Origin: an uncultured Bacteroidota bacterium
GTDB lineage: Bacteria > Bacteroidota > Bacteroidia > Chitinophagales > Chitinophagaceae
NCBI GenBank assembly: GCA_903851455.1
Contig: CAINOM010000206.1
Coordinates: 1 to 9,709, forward strand
Length of the DNA stretch: 9,709 bases
Direction of reading: 5' to 3'
Position numbers and translations under genes: made by a program. Positions 1 through 7,676 of this stretch are shown here, in pieces; the stretch's first letter is position 1, and every line of letters starts with the position of its first letter. The notes beneath the pieces are model-generated. The model was not told where the DNA came from, did no database searches, and was given only the letters and a program-made list of their open reading frames with translations.

Positions 1-1874
1 CCGGTATTCACGAACTTGAAGCCGAACAACGAAATATTCTGGTTCCACGGGCCAAACAGATACTCGATCGTATTATGGTAGTTTTGCTGGAAGCCTGCAA
101 GGTCGAGGTAACCCATACAGTCCCCGATCTTAAATCCCTGCTTGATGCCCAATTCAAAATTACGGCTGATCTCCGGCTGCAACGTTGGATTAGGGAATAC
201 TCCAAACAGGCCTGCCTTAGTGGAAATATACCGCTCTGTAATGGTAGGATAACGGAAACCATCCCCAAACGAAGTCCGTATCCATGTGCCCGGCAGCACT
301 TTCAAGCTTGCCCCGGCACGATATATGGGCTGGGCCGCGCTCTGCAGATCATTGGTCTGGAAATATTCATATCGCACACCGCCGGATATATTCAGCGCGT
401 CCCAGAATTTCTTGTCCAGCTGGATATAGCCTGCCACATTGGTTACCTTATTGTTGGGTGTACCGCTGGAGTCATATAACTGGGCGTGCGTTGTGGATAA
501 GCTGCCTACTACTCCTCCTGTAAACGTTAGTTCAAGATCGGTGTACTTTTTCTGCAACTGATACTCTGCATAGTAAAGCGTGCCGTTGGTCGACTGGTTG
601 TTCGTCATCTCATCGTCGGTATGAAATACACGTGTCACCAGGCTGTGCACAACACCGTTACCCACATCATACTTTATGAACGGGTCCAGGTTGAAAAAGG
701 TCTGTTTTTCCAGGAATACGGCTCCCGGATAACCCCGGTACAACCCCAAAGAATCGCTAAGCCAGGCGAGAACCATATTGGTCTTGTTATACATCCCATT
801 ACCATTTATGCCGTAACTGAGGCCTGTAACTTTTTTTGAGCGGTACCTGAGGTTAAAGTTGAGCCGGGCACGCTCCTTAAGCATATCCTTATTCGAGTAG
901 GTATTGATCGAGTCATTCAGCAGCAACGCATTTTTAAGGTCCTGAGGTAAATTACCCATCTTGGGTGCAGGCCCTATATACCCCTGGTCTATATTGAAGT
1001 TACCGCCGATCACGAAGTCGATATTGTGATTGATAATTTCTGAATGCAGGAAATTGAGATTCATGAATCCCGGCGTAGCTCCATTATACCAGTCTTGTGC
1101 CGGAGCATCCGGAAGGCTATAGCCACCGACAGAGTAACTGATGGTCGTTTTAGGAGTACTGGTGGGATAGGCCGACCTGATATTAATTACACCATTGATA
1201 GCCGACGAGCCATAAAGCACGGAAGAAGACCCTTTGATGATCTCTATCTGCGCGATGTTCTCAACGGGGATATAACTCCATTCCGGCCGGCCCGCATCTC
1301 CGCTCAGCAATGGTATACCGTCTGCCACGATAGCTACCCTGCTGCCAACGCCAAAAGTGAACCCGCTGCCGCCACGTATCTGCGGGTCATTATCTATTAT
1401 CGTAAGCCCAGGCACTTGTTCCAGCGCTGTTTCTATGCTCGTAGTATTTTTGTTGCTGATAAGGTTCGGCTTCAGCACTTCCATAGACACGGTTAGTTCG
1501 TCCAGTTTCTGGTTGAACTTTCCGGACGATACGACTACCGTATTTAGAAGTTCGGGCGAGCTTTCAAGCGTTATGTTCTTTTCCGAGATCGCATTCAGGG
1601 AAATATGCACCACGAACGTATCAGGAACCCAGCCTATGTACTCGCAAAGCAGCCGGTGATAGCCGGTATCTAATACCAGAGAGTACACCCCATCTGGATC
1701 GGTTACCGTGCCCTTGGCTGCATTGCTCACCAGCCTCAACGTGGCGTTGCTCAACGGCTCATTATTGCTGCCTGATATTACCTTGCCTTTTAAAACACCT
1801 GTTGATTGCGCAAACGAATTACTGACAAATAATACTGTGAAAGCAATAGATGTGGCAAGTGTGCGTAATAACAT
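1..1874 (-). CDS. TonB-dependent outer-membrane receptor (partial, C-terminus beyond window)
   Basis: Ligand-gated outer-membrane transporter energised by TonB-ExbBD; the substrate cannot be told from sequence. I translated the minus strand from the ATG at 1874: 624 codons are open to the window edge, so only the C-terminal barrel end is missing. Order: signal peptide 1-22 ending SFAQ; a carboxypeptidase-regulatory-like beta-sandwich about 24-105 (VLKGKVISGSNNEPLSNATL, TDPDGVYSL); a TonB-box-like stretch LNTVVVSSGK near 110-119; plug domain about 125-235 with VPGLTIID, QIRGGSG, VADGIPLLSGD and IEIIKGSSSVLYGSSAINGV; then beta-barrel, including RYPTITERY near 541 and NPTLQPE at 562-568, a common barrel motif. 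The short barrel and lack of a SusD neighbour argue against SusC; it looks more like the CirA/FepA/BtuB-type group. It lies 16 bp behind the secreted protein gene, so the two are probably cotranscribed. Confidence 0.93.
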   Translation of the reverse strand, partial: MLLRTLATSIAFTVLFVSNSFAQSTGVLKGKVISGSNNEPLSNATLRLVSNAAKGTVTDPDGVYSLVLDTGYHRLLCEYIGWVPDTFVVHISLNAISEKNITLESSPELLNTVVVSSGKFNQKLDELTVSMEVLKPNLISNKNTTSIETALEQVPGLTIIDNDPQIRGGSGFTFGVGSRVAIVADGIPLLSGDAGRPEWSYIPVENIAQIEIIKGSSSVLYGSSAINGVINIRSAYPTSTPKTTISYSVGGYSLPDAPAQDWYNGATPGFMNLNFLHSEIINHNIDFVIGGNFNIDQGYIGPAPKMGNLPQDLKNALLLNDSINTYSNKDMLKERARLNFNLRYRSKKVTGLSYGINGNGMYNKTNMVLAWLSDSLGLYRGYPGAVFLEKQTFFNLDPFIKYDVGNGVVHSLVTRVFHTDDEMTNNQSTNGTLYYAEYQLQKKYTDLELTFTGGVVGSLSTTHAQLYDSSGTPNNKVTNVAGYIQLDKKFWDALNISGGVRYEYFQTNDLQSAAQPIYRAGASLKVLPGTWIRTSFGDGFRYPTITERYISTKAGLFGVFPNPTLQPEISRNFELGIKQGFKIGDCMGYLDLAGFQQNYHNTIEYLFGPWNQNISLFGFKFVNT

Positions 1875-1890
1875 TCTCTGAATATAGTGT

Positions 1891-3156
1891 TTACTGCTTA
1901 TTGATCTTTATTGTTTGGGTGTGCTTCGCATCGACATACTTCACCAAGTATACTCCTGCTGGTAAGCCGTTCATACCCATATGAACCGTAGCAGCATCAG
2001 CTGTTGTGGTTTTAAGCACCCTGCCGGTAACATCTGTAAGCTCGATCTGTCCACGCACATTTTCTACTCCTGCTATATTTATGGTCAACTCATCCTTTAC
2101 CGGGTTGGGGAATGCGGTAACACTAAAGCCTGATGCTACACTGTTATGAACGCTGGTAGTAGTAGGGAACGATGTGGTAACCCAAGCCGATACATTACCC
2201 GGTCCGCAAGTGTCGCGAACGTGTGCATAGTACAACGTCGACGACGTAAGGCCGGTAACAGGTACGCTGGTAGCGGTGGTGAACGTGCCAGACACAGGAG
2301 GCGTAGGACTGTTGTCAACCGCATAAATGTATCCTGCAGCACCGGAAACTGCTGTCCAGCTGATCGTTGCGCTGCTGGCTGTTATCGTGCTCGCGGCAAG
2401 TCCCATAACGGTATCGCATACGGCAGCGGTTACATAAACAACCTCCAGGTCATCGAGCCACAACTTACTGCCCACGATGGTAGTGCCCTGGTTGGCGGAT
2501 GGCGTAGCGTTGATCATTATATATGCAGGAGACGCGGCGCTCACGTAAGTGAACGGTATGCTGAAACGTGTCCATACAGAAACGCTGGTGGACGGTGTTG
2601 ACAAAAATAGTCCGTCTGCGATCTTGTTGGCTGTCGGATCAGGATGGTAGGTAGTTGGTGTTTCCGGATCATAATAATCGCCGGTATGCAGGATCACACG
2701 GATTTTCGCCTGCTCTCCTGTGCCACCCGAAGTATACTGGTACCAGCCAACCAGACTATCAGGACGACCAGTAAAGCTCATCCGCCTGTCGTCCGATGAC
2801 GTGCTGTAATTTACAGTGCCGATATAGCCGTCTGTTTTGGTAATTGTCGGCGCATCAACTACCCCTGTAGTAACGCTGCCGTTAATAACCGTTGAGAACG
2901 GCCCCGATATGGTTTCCATCCTCACTGAATAAGAGCCCGAATGCACAACAGTCGCATCCTTAAAGCATGTCTGGCCGCCAAGTGCAGCAGTACTGGATCC
3001 TGACTGATTGGAATACCAGTTCGTTGGTTCTTCGTGGGTGTCGCCAGCGGGAACTGTATTTCCCCACAACTCAAATCCACCGTTCGTAATTGTTGTTTGT
3101 GCCGTTGCACTCAGACCCAAAACCAGGGCTGCGGAAAGCGTAGATATTAATTTCAT
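1891..3156 (-). CDS. Secreted PCMD-like / fibronectin type III protein with T9SS type A sorting domain
   Basis: Predicted cell-surface or released protein exported by Sec and then the type IX secretion system. The 421 residues show a signal peptide 1-19 (cleavage near ATA-Q). A region about 22-242 resembles the PCMD (putative carbohydrate metabolism) domain: NGGFELW at 25-31, GSYSVRMET near 74-82, GRPDSLVGWYQYTSG at 130-144 and GSKLWLDDLEVVY at 229-241. An FN3-like module covers about 247-333 (SSATISWTAVSGAAGYIYAV, VTGLTSSTLYYAHVRD). A canonical C-terminal sorting domain covers about 345-421 (FPNPVKDELTI at 349-359, GLPAGVYLVKY at 397-407). Sorting-domain and FN3 calls are secure; PCMD is recognised by motif layout only. 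No catalytic site is evident, so a glycan-binding or adhesive role is inference. First gene of the unit with the TonB receptor. Confidence 0.88.
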   Translation of the reverse strand: MKLISTLSAALVLGLSATAQTTITNGGFELWGNTVPAGDTHEEPTNWYSNQSGSSTAALGGQTCFKDATVVHSGSYSVRMETISGPFSTVINGSVTTGVVDAPTITKTDGYIGTVNYSTSSDDRRMSFTGRPDSLVGWYQYTSGGTGEQAKIRVILHTGDYYDPETPTTYHPDPTANKIADGLFLSTPSTSVSVWTRFSIPFTYVSAASPAYIMINATPSANQGTTIVGSKLWLDDLEVVYVTAAVCDTVMGLAASTITASSATISWTAVSGAAGYIYAVDNSPTPPVSGTFTTATSVPVTGLTSSTLYYAHVRDTCGPGNVSAWVTTSFPTTTSVHNSVASGFSVTAFPNPVKDELTINIAGVENVRGQIELTDVTGRVLKTTTADAATVHMGMNGLPAGVYLVKYVDAKHTQTIKINKQ

Positions 3157-3181
3157 GATGCCAGATTGACTTTTTGTTTAA

Positions 3182-3189
3182 TAAATTTG
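3182..3189 (+). promoter_or_regulatory. Possible -7 element for the Ldh_2 dehydrogenase gene
   Basis: The plus strand reads TAAATTTG, a perfect TAnnTTTG match about 100 bp before the ATG at 3292. The nearest upstream TTG (3166-3168) is only 13 bp away, too close for the usual -33 spacing, so this is weaker than its opposite-strand neighbour. A second candidate is TATCTTG at 3279-3285, which is one base short of consensus and almost at the start codon. Confidence 0.3.
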
Positions 3190-3191
3190 GC

Positions 3192-3199
3192 CAAAAGTA
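3192..3199 (-). promoter_or_regulatory. Bacteroidota -7 element for the PCMD/T9SS gene and receptor
   Basis: The minus strand reads TACTTTTG, a perfect TAnnTTTG match, 35 bp before the ATG at 3156. This predicts a start near 3185 and a leader of about 30 nt. No good TTG -33 box is visible; only a weak TTTTCG lies about 24 bp upstream. It probably drives both minus-strand genes. Confidence 0.55.
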
Positions 3200-3291
3200 G
3201 TCATTATAAACATTAACGCCCACCGAAAACGGTACGTTTTTTTACACAGTTATTAACAGCTAAAAAATAATTCTGCTTTATCTTGTGCCTC

Positions 3292-4368
3292 ATGCCGCAC
3301 ACTTTCTCCTACCAACACTTGTACAATTTTACCAATTCGATTTTTACTGCTATGGGGTGTAAGCCCGATGATGCCGCCATCGCGACCACCGTTTTACTCT
3401 CTGCTGATTTGCGGGGCATTGATAGCCACGGAGTTGCGAGGCTTACCGGCTATGTTCGACTATGGGAAGCTAAACGCGTGAATGCTACGCCATCAATAAA
3501 AATAGTGCACGAAACGCCATCCACTGCTGTCGTAGATGGCGGCGCCGGCCTTGGATTAGTAGTCGCACCTTTTGCTATGCAGGTGGCTATAGATAAAGCA
3601 AAAAATGTGGGCACCGGCTGGGTAAGTGTCCGCAACAGCAATCATTTTGGTATAGCCGGGTATCATGCAATGATGGCCTTACCGCATGATATGATCGGGA
3701 TTGCGATGACCAACGCCAGCGCTTTGGTTGCTCCCACATTTTCCATTGAGCGCATGCTGGGTACCAATCCTATTGCGGTAGCCATACCTGCCGGCACACA
3801 GCCGGCATTTGTCGCGGACTTTGCTACAACTACAGCTTCAAATGGCAAGCTGGAAATACTGCAGCGCAAAAATGCGGATACGCCGAACGGCTGGGTTCAG
3901 GACAGCAAAGGCAATGAATCAACCGACGCCAATGAGCTTAAAAAAGGGGGCGCACTACTTCCCCTCGGCGGCGACCGGGAGCGTGGCAGTCATAAAGGCT
4001 ATGCACTCGGGAGTATCGTTGATATTTTTTCAGCGGTGCTTAGTGGCGCCAGCTATGGTCCGTGGGTACCACCCTTCCCTGCCTATGTGCCTATGCCGGA
4101 AAATATGCCGGGGGCAGGACTGGGGCATTTTTTCGGAGCCATGAGAATAGATGCGTTCCGCCCGGCAGCCGATTTTAAGGAGCATATGGACAACTGGATA
4201 ACACGATTCCGGAATGCCAAACCAGCGAGCGAAACCAACGGCGTACTCATACCTGGTGACCCAGAGAGAGAAATGGAGGCCCACAGAATGGCTAACGGCA
4301 TACCATTGGTAGACAGTGTAGTGACAGAACTGAAAACGATTGCCGAAAAATTCGGGTTGGACATATAA
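3292..4368 (+). CDS. Malate/L-lactate dehydrogenase-family (Ldh_2) NAD(P)-dependent oxidoreductase
   Basis: Cytosolic NAD(P)-dependent 2-hydroxyacid/imino-acid oxidoreductase of the Ldh_2 family, which includes MDH2-type malate dehydrogenase, ureidoglycolate dehydrogenase and delta1-piperideine-2-carboxylate reductase. The substrate cannot be assigned here. The 358 residues are normal length. Visible motifs: RGIDSHG at 41-47 with active-site His46; VDGGAGLG at 81-88; NSNHFGIAGYHA at 115-126 with His118; LGTNPIAVAIPA at 156-167; GSHKGYAL at 232-239 with His234/Lys235; and a C-terminal IPGDPE stretch followed by NGIPLVDSVV. I start at the ATG at 3292 rather than the TTG at 3283: the ATG gives a typical family N-terminus (MPHTFSYQHLYNF), and the TTG would add only three unsupported residues. 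The next gene is 110 bp downstream with its own promoter, so there is no clear operon partner. Confidence 0.93.
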   Translation: MPHTFSYQHLYNFTNSIFTAMGCKPDDAAIATTVLLSADLRGIDSHGVARLTGYVRLWEAKRVNATPSIKIVHETPSTAVVDGGAGLGLVVAPFAMQVAIDKAKNVGTGWVSVRNSNHFGIAGYHAMMALPHDMIGIAMTNASALVAPTFSIERMLGTNPIAVAIPAGTQPAFVADFATTTASNGKLEILQRKNADTPNGWVQDSKGNESTDANELKKGGALLPLGGDRERGSHKGYALGSIVDIFSAVLSGASYGPWVPPFPAYVPMPENMPGAGLGHFFGAMRIDAFRPAADFKEHMDNWITRFRNAKPASETNGVLIPGDPEREMEAHRMANGIPLVDSVVTELKTIAEKFGLDI

Positions 4369-4423
4369 AGTAATTCCAATTCCCGAAATGGATTTTATTA
4401 AGGTTGTATGAAATTGTGCCGTG

Positions 4424-4456
4424 TTGTCGAATATTGTTGGCAAAAAACTATCTTTA
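4424..4456 (+). promoter_or_regulatory. Promoter of the GAF histidine kinase gene
   Basis: A TTG at 4424-4426 is followed after 22 bp by TATCTTTA at 4449-4456, which matches the Bacteroidota -7 consensus TAnnTTTG except at the last base. The ATG at 4479 is 22 bp beyond, giving a short leader. This suggests transcription independent of the upstream dehydrogenase. Confidence 0.5.
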
Positions 4457-4478
4457 CATTATAATAGCATAAGTATTC

Positions 4479-5675
4479 ATGAAAGTTGCCCCGGCGCCTA
4501 CTAATGTACAGGATGGTTTGATGGCGCAGCAGAAATATGTTGTTCCTGCTACATTGCCGGACGCTGATTTTAGCGATATTGGAAGTATTGTGTCGCAAAT
4601 CAGCGGTACACCGTCTTCTTTTGTGGCCATAGTAGAGACAACACTACAGTGGTTCAAAGCGGGCGAAACACTTAAATCAACTACACTTCGGGAATCTTTA
4701 CCTTTTTTGAATGCAGCGGATTCCAACAGCGATATTACTATAGTTACTGACCTTGCAAGAGACAAACGTTTTAAGGATCATATATTTGTTACGACCGGTC
4801 CATCCCTCGTGTTTTATGCCGGAGTTCCGTTGATCGATCAGAAAGGATCACGGCTTGGGACGTTAATAATCACCGATAATAAGCCGGCTAAACTGGATAA
4901 TGGCCAGTTAAATGCGCTGCAGGCACTAGGGCGGCAGATAGTCTCGCTAATGGAGGTTGCCGATATAGCTGCTAGGTTGAAACGGAAACAGTCGGAGTTC
5001 AATATGGCCTTTGCTGATCTGGGCAAAGTGGCGCACCTGGCCTCGCACGATCTGAAAAGCCCGTTGAATAACATTATTTCGCTTGCCCAGTTGCTCAAAG
5101 AAGATTATGTGCCCCAGCTTGACGAAGACGCACAAGAGTACATCGAATACCTCGGAACAGCGGCACACCACCTTGCGGACCTCGTGAGTGGAGTGCTTAG
5201 TTACACCAAGATGGCCCAGGTGGTTGTTGAACCTAAGGAGCTGGTGCAGGTCGCGGCAATGATCGAAGAAGTAATCGAGCAGCTCGATCTGCCGGAGGAC
5301 TTTACAGTAAGTTATCCGAAGTCTGATCTCAATATATACACATCCCGCAACGCGTTGAAGCAGATATTCTCTCACTTGCTGCATAACGCCGCCAGGAACA
5401 AAAAAGATGGCGCTTTAAAGGTTGACATCGTTTATAACGCGGGCAACGGCGCATTTACATGTGAAGTAAAAGATCCCGGGCTGACCATAGCGCCCGAGGA
5501 TATGGAAAAAGTACTGGGATTGTTCGAAAAACTGCATGTGAAAACAAATGGCAAAGAAAGTCTCGGAGCCGATCTTGCCATAGCAAAAAGGCTCGTGGAA
5601 AAGCTTGATGGCACCTTAATGGTAAACACTGAGGTATCTCAGGGTTCTTCCATCCGCTTTACACTTCCCGAATAA
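4479..5675 (+). CDS. Soluble GAF-domain sensor histidine kinase with degenerate ATP-binding motifs
   Basis: Predicted cytosolic two-component sensor; no signal peptide or membrane segment is seen in 398 residues. The N-terminal GAF domain covers about 30-160 (SSFVAIVETTLQWFKAGE, VTDLARDKRFKDH, FYAGVPLIDQKGSRLGTLIITD). A HisKA dimerisation/phosphoacceptor domain covers about 170-250, with the H-box SHDLKSPLNNI and acceptor His190. An HATPase_c-like domain covers about 260-398. Its N-box keeps Asn303 (LLHNAARN), but G1 reads DPGLTI (332-337) in place of DxGxGI. The G2 region reads SLGADLAI (361-368) where GTGLGLAI is usual, keeping only Gly363 of the glycines. The F-box is recognisable (GLFEKLH). 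Kinase activity may therefore be reduced or lost. No response regulator is adjacent, so its partner is encoded elsewhere or its role is non-catalytic. Confidence 0.9.
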   Translation: MKVAPAPTNVQDGLMAQQKYVVPATLPDADFSDIGSIVSQISGTPSSFVAIVETTLQWFKAGETLKSTTLRESLPFLNAADSNSDITIVTDLARDKRFKDHIFVTTGPSLVFYAGVPLIDQKGSRLGTLIITDNKPAKLDNGQLNALQALGRQIVSLMEVADIAARLKRKQSEFNMAFADLGKVAHLASHDLKSPLNNIISLAQLLKEDYVPQLDEDAQEYIEYLGTAAHHLADLVSGVLSYTKMAQVVVEPKELVQVAAMIEEVIEQLDLPEDFTVSYPKSDLNIYTSRNALKQIFSHLLHNAARNKKDGALKVDIVYNAGNGAFTCEVKDPGLTIAPEDMEKVLGLFEKLHVKTNGKESLGADLAIAKRLVEKLDGTLMVNTEVSQGSSIRFTLPE

Positions 5676-5710
5676 TGTGGCTCTGATCACCACCTGTTCT
5701 GATTTTTTTA

Positions 5711-5938
5711 CTAGTCTATTGGTAGTAATTCCAGCAAAATATCTGCATTAAGATCGCTGCAGTCCTTTTGATTATTTATCTGGTGAATTAAGCTGCTGAG
5801 CCTAGCGGATCTGGCGTTGTAAGCCTTTTCCTTTAGCAGCAGGCTTACCTCTGCGACAAACTGGCGTTTGTTCTCCGGACTAAGGCCTTCATAAATGCTG
5901 CCCGACTCATTGTCCATTTCAAGGCTAATCGTTTTCAT
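5711..5938 (-). CDS. Small 75-aa protein of unknown function, possibly antitoxin-like
   Basis: I do not recognise a named family. The 75 residues are acidic at both ends and look mostly helical: MKTISLEMDNE start, SPENKRQFVAEVSLLLKEKA near 20-39, then SSLIHQINNQ and a C-terminal ADILLELLPID. This resembles small Bacteroidota/cyanobacterial proteins that start like MKTI-L-LDD and end near LTPEILEELL; some are thought to be antitoxin-like, but that link is from memory and weak. No toxin gene adjoins it. It is convergent with the histidine kinase, whose stop is 35 bp away. A possible -7 element (TATTTTTA on the minus strand, 5961-5968) lies 22 bp before its ATG without a convincing -33 box. Confidence 0.6.
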   Translation of the reverse strand: MKTISLEMDNESGSIYEGLSPENKRQFVAEVSLLLKEKAYNARSARLSSLIHQINNQKDCSDLNADILLELLPID

Positions 5939-6117
5939 AGTTTGTAGTTTGTTACTGAGGTAAAAATAAGTGTTTTGTTATTCAATAGCACACTATTAAC
6001 AAAATTTATTTTAATTCGTTGATTTTCAATTATTTGATTATTAATGCCGTGAAATAATGTGACAAATAGCTTGCAACCCGTTGACAATAAGACAAATTAT
6101 AACCAACAAATGACATT

Positions 6118-6125
6118 TATTTTTG
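6118..6125 (+). promoter_or_regulatory. Candidate distal -7 element upstream of ffh
   Basis: TATTTTTG matches TAnnTTTG perfectly and would start a transcript near 6132 with a leader of roughly 180 nt before ffh. The nearest TTG upstream (6082-6084) is about 33 bp away, too far for a standard -33 box, so support is modest. Confidence 0.3.
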
Positions 6126-6216
6126 AAATAATATTTTAGTAATCGCGCTTGTCTTCGCGGCCGTGTAAAGTTGCAGAACAAAGTAGCTGCACCGAATGCC
6201 TGCCATGATCTGTAAT

Positions 6217-6242
6217 GCCGCTAAAAATAATATTTCAGCGGC
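6217..6242 (+). repeat. Inverted repeat / hairpin in the ffh leader region
   Basis: Perfect 6-bp arms GCCGCT (6217-6222) and AGCGGC (6237-6242) enclose a 14-nt AT-rich segment that can add an AAAT/ATTT inner helix. An A-rich run (ATAAAAAA) follows on the plus strand instead of a T-run, so it is not a plus-strand intrinsic terminator. It might be a leader structure or a chance dyad. Confidence 0.35.
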
Positions 6243-6313
6243 CATAAAAAACCCGGCGCCGGACAGGATATATTTCGAACTTCACGTAACTTCGCCATCC
6301 ATTTTAAAATGCC

Positions 6314-7648
6314 ATGTTTGATAATCTGAGTGAGCGGCTCGAAGCCGCGTTTAAACAGCTAAAAGGCGAAGGCCGGATCAATGAGATAAATGTAGCGGCG
6401 ACTGTAAAAGACATCCGCCGGGCTCTTGTTGATGCGGACGTGAATTACAAGATAGCCAAGGAGCTCACCGACAAAGTGAAGGAAAAAGCCATGGGCGAAA
6501 AGGTGCTTACCGCGGTAAGTCCTGGCCAGCTGATGGTGAAAATAGTAAAGGACGAGCTGGCCGAGCTGATGGGCGGCCGTGAGGAGGAGCTTGACCTGAC
6601 GGGTAAGCCAACTGTGATACTGATCGCGGGTCTCCAGGGATCTGGTAAAACAACTTTCTCCGGAAAACTGGCCAACTTCCTGAAGAGCAAAAAAGGTCGC
6701 CAGCCCTTGCTGGTAGCGGCGGATATATATCGCCCGGCGGCCATGGAGCAGCTGCGTGTGCTCGGCGAGCAGATCAAAGTACCGGTTTTCCTGGAACTTG
6801 AAAATAAAGATGCCGTATCAATCGCCTTAAACGCTATTGCTTATGCCAAGCAAAATGGTAACAACATAGTAATCATAGATACTGCGGGCCGCCTGGCTAT
6901 TGACGAGGTGATGATGCAGGAAGTGGCGAACATCAAAGCTGCGGTCAATCCGCAGGAAATACTGTTTGTTGTTGACTCGATGACCGGGCAGGATGCTGTG
7001 AATACCGCCAAGGCATTCAACGACCGTCTTGACTTTACCGGTGTGGTACTTACCAAGCTGGACGGCGACACAAGAGGTGGTGCGGCCTTATCTATCAGGT
7101 ACACGGTAGACAAGCCCATCAAGTTTGTGAGCATGGGCGAGAAGATGGACGCACTGGACATCTTCTATCCCGAACGTATGGCGCAGCGTATCCTGGGCAT
7201 GGGTGATATCACTACCCTGGTAGAACGCGCGCAGGCACAGTTTGACGAGGTGCAGGCCAAAAAACTGGAAAAAAAGATACGCGCTAATAAATTCGACTTT
7301 GAAGATTTCAAGGAGCAGCTGGGCCAGATAAAAAAGATGGGTAACATCAAGGACCTTCTTGCTATGATACCCGGCGTAGGAAAGGCGATCAAGGAGATAG
7401 ACATATCAGACGATGCGTTTAAAGGCATCGAAGCTATGATCAACTCTATGACCCCATTTGAGCGCAGCAACCCGGATGTGATAGACGGCAGCCGCCGTAA
7501 GCGTATAGCCAAGGGCAGCGGCAAAGACATAAATGAGGTAAACGCCTTCATGAAGCAGTTTGACCAGATGAAGCAGATGATGGCGCACATGAACAAAATG
7601 AAAGGCGGCGGAATGGGCATGCCGGGGATGATGCCGGGAAGAAGATAA
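6314..7648 (+). CDS. ffh: Signal recognition particle protein Ffh (SRP54 GTPase)
   Basis: GTPase that binds signal sequences of nascent inner-membrane and exported proteins, works with SRP RNA, and docks at FtsY. The 444 residues match the usual length. N-domain about 1-95. G-domain: G1 GLQGSGKTT at 106-114, G2-region DIYRPAA at 137-143, G3 DTAGR at 189-193, G4 TKLDGDTRGG at 247-256, and GMGD at 295-298 closing the domain. M-domain about 300-444, with the RNA-binding segment MTPFERSNP followed by DGSRRKRIAKGSG (379-403) and a methionine-rich tail (MKQFDQMKQMMAHMNKMKGG) typical of the signal-sequence groove. All key residues are intact. The ATG at 6314 gives the family-typical N-terminus; the ATG at 6309 is out of frame. 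It stands alone and ends at a strong terminator. Confidence 0.98.
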   Translation: MFDNLSERLEAAFKQLKGEGRINEINVAATVKDIRRALVDADVNYKIAKELTDKVKEKAMGEKVLTAVSPGQLMVKIVKDELAELMGGREEELDLTGKPTVILIAGLQGSGKTTFSGKLANFLKSKKGRQPLLVAADIYRPAAMEQLRVLGEQIKVPVFLELENKDAVSIALNAIAYAKQNGNNIVIIDTAGRLAIDEVMMQEVANIKAAVNPQEILFVVDSMTGQDAVNTAKAFNDRLDFTGVVLTKLDGDTRGGAALSIRYTVDKPIKFVSMGEKMDALDIFYPERMAQRILGMGDITTLVERAQAQFDEVQAKKLEKKIRANKFDFEDFKEQLGQIKKMGNIKDLLAMIPGVGKAIKEIDISDDAFKGIEAMINSMTPFERSNPDVIDGSRRKRIAKGSGKDINEVNAFMKQFDQMKQMMAHMNKMKGGGMGMPGMMPGRR

Positions 7649-7676
7649 GCGCCACTCAGAGTCGGTAAGTATAAAC

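Larger units (their letters stand above)
5939..6313. other. 375-bp intergenic region upstream of ffh
   Basis: No convincing gene. The left part (about 5939-6135) is very AT-rich and holds GACAA(A)T three times (6061, 6083, 6091). The right part (about 6140-6300) has a higher GC content and several small inverted repeats: CGCG arms at 6144-6147/6156-6159, TGCAG/CTGCA at 6172-6176/6187-6191, the hairpin at 6217-6242, and the palindrome CCGGCGCCGG at 6253-6262. Possible -7 elements are TATTTTTG at 6118-6125 (perfect) and TAACTTCG at 6287-6294 (one mismatch, 19 bp before the ffh ATG). No SRP RNA domain IV signature was seen. Confidence 0.5.

Noticed and set aside
1044..1659. Plus-strand reading frames of 100-150 codons in this region, and others at 75-839
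   Set aside because: They are antisense to the TonB receptor frame, which is continuous from 1874 to 1 with clear domain motifs. Their translations look random.
2146..2601. 151-codon plus-strand frame
   Set aside because: Antisense to the FN3 and PCMD-like regions of the secreted protein; Arg/Cys-rich low-quality translation without motifs.
5676..5710. Possible terminator after the histidine kinase (GTGG/CCAC stem with a later T-run)
   Set aside because: The stem is only 4 bp with a 9-nt loop and the T-run is about 14 nt away, so it does not qualify as a convincing intrinsic terminator.
6196..6321. 41-codon plus-strand reading frame overlapping the ffh start
   Set aside because: It runs through the 6217-6242 hairpin and the 6253-6262 palindrome, overlaps ffh in another frame, and gives no recognisable protein; it is probably chance.
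7165..7620. 151-codon minus-strand frame with hydrophobic stretches
   Set aside because: Complement of the methionine-rich Ffh M-domain, which produces an artificial hydrophobic-looking translation.
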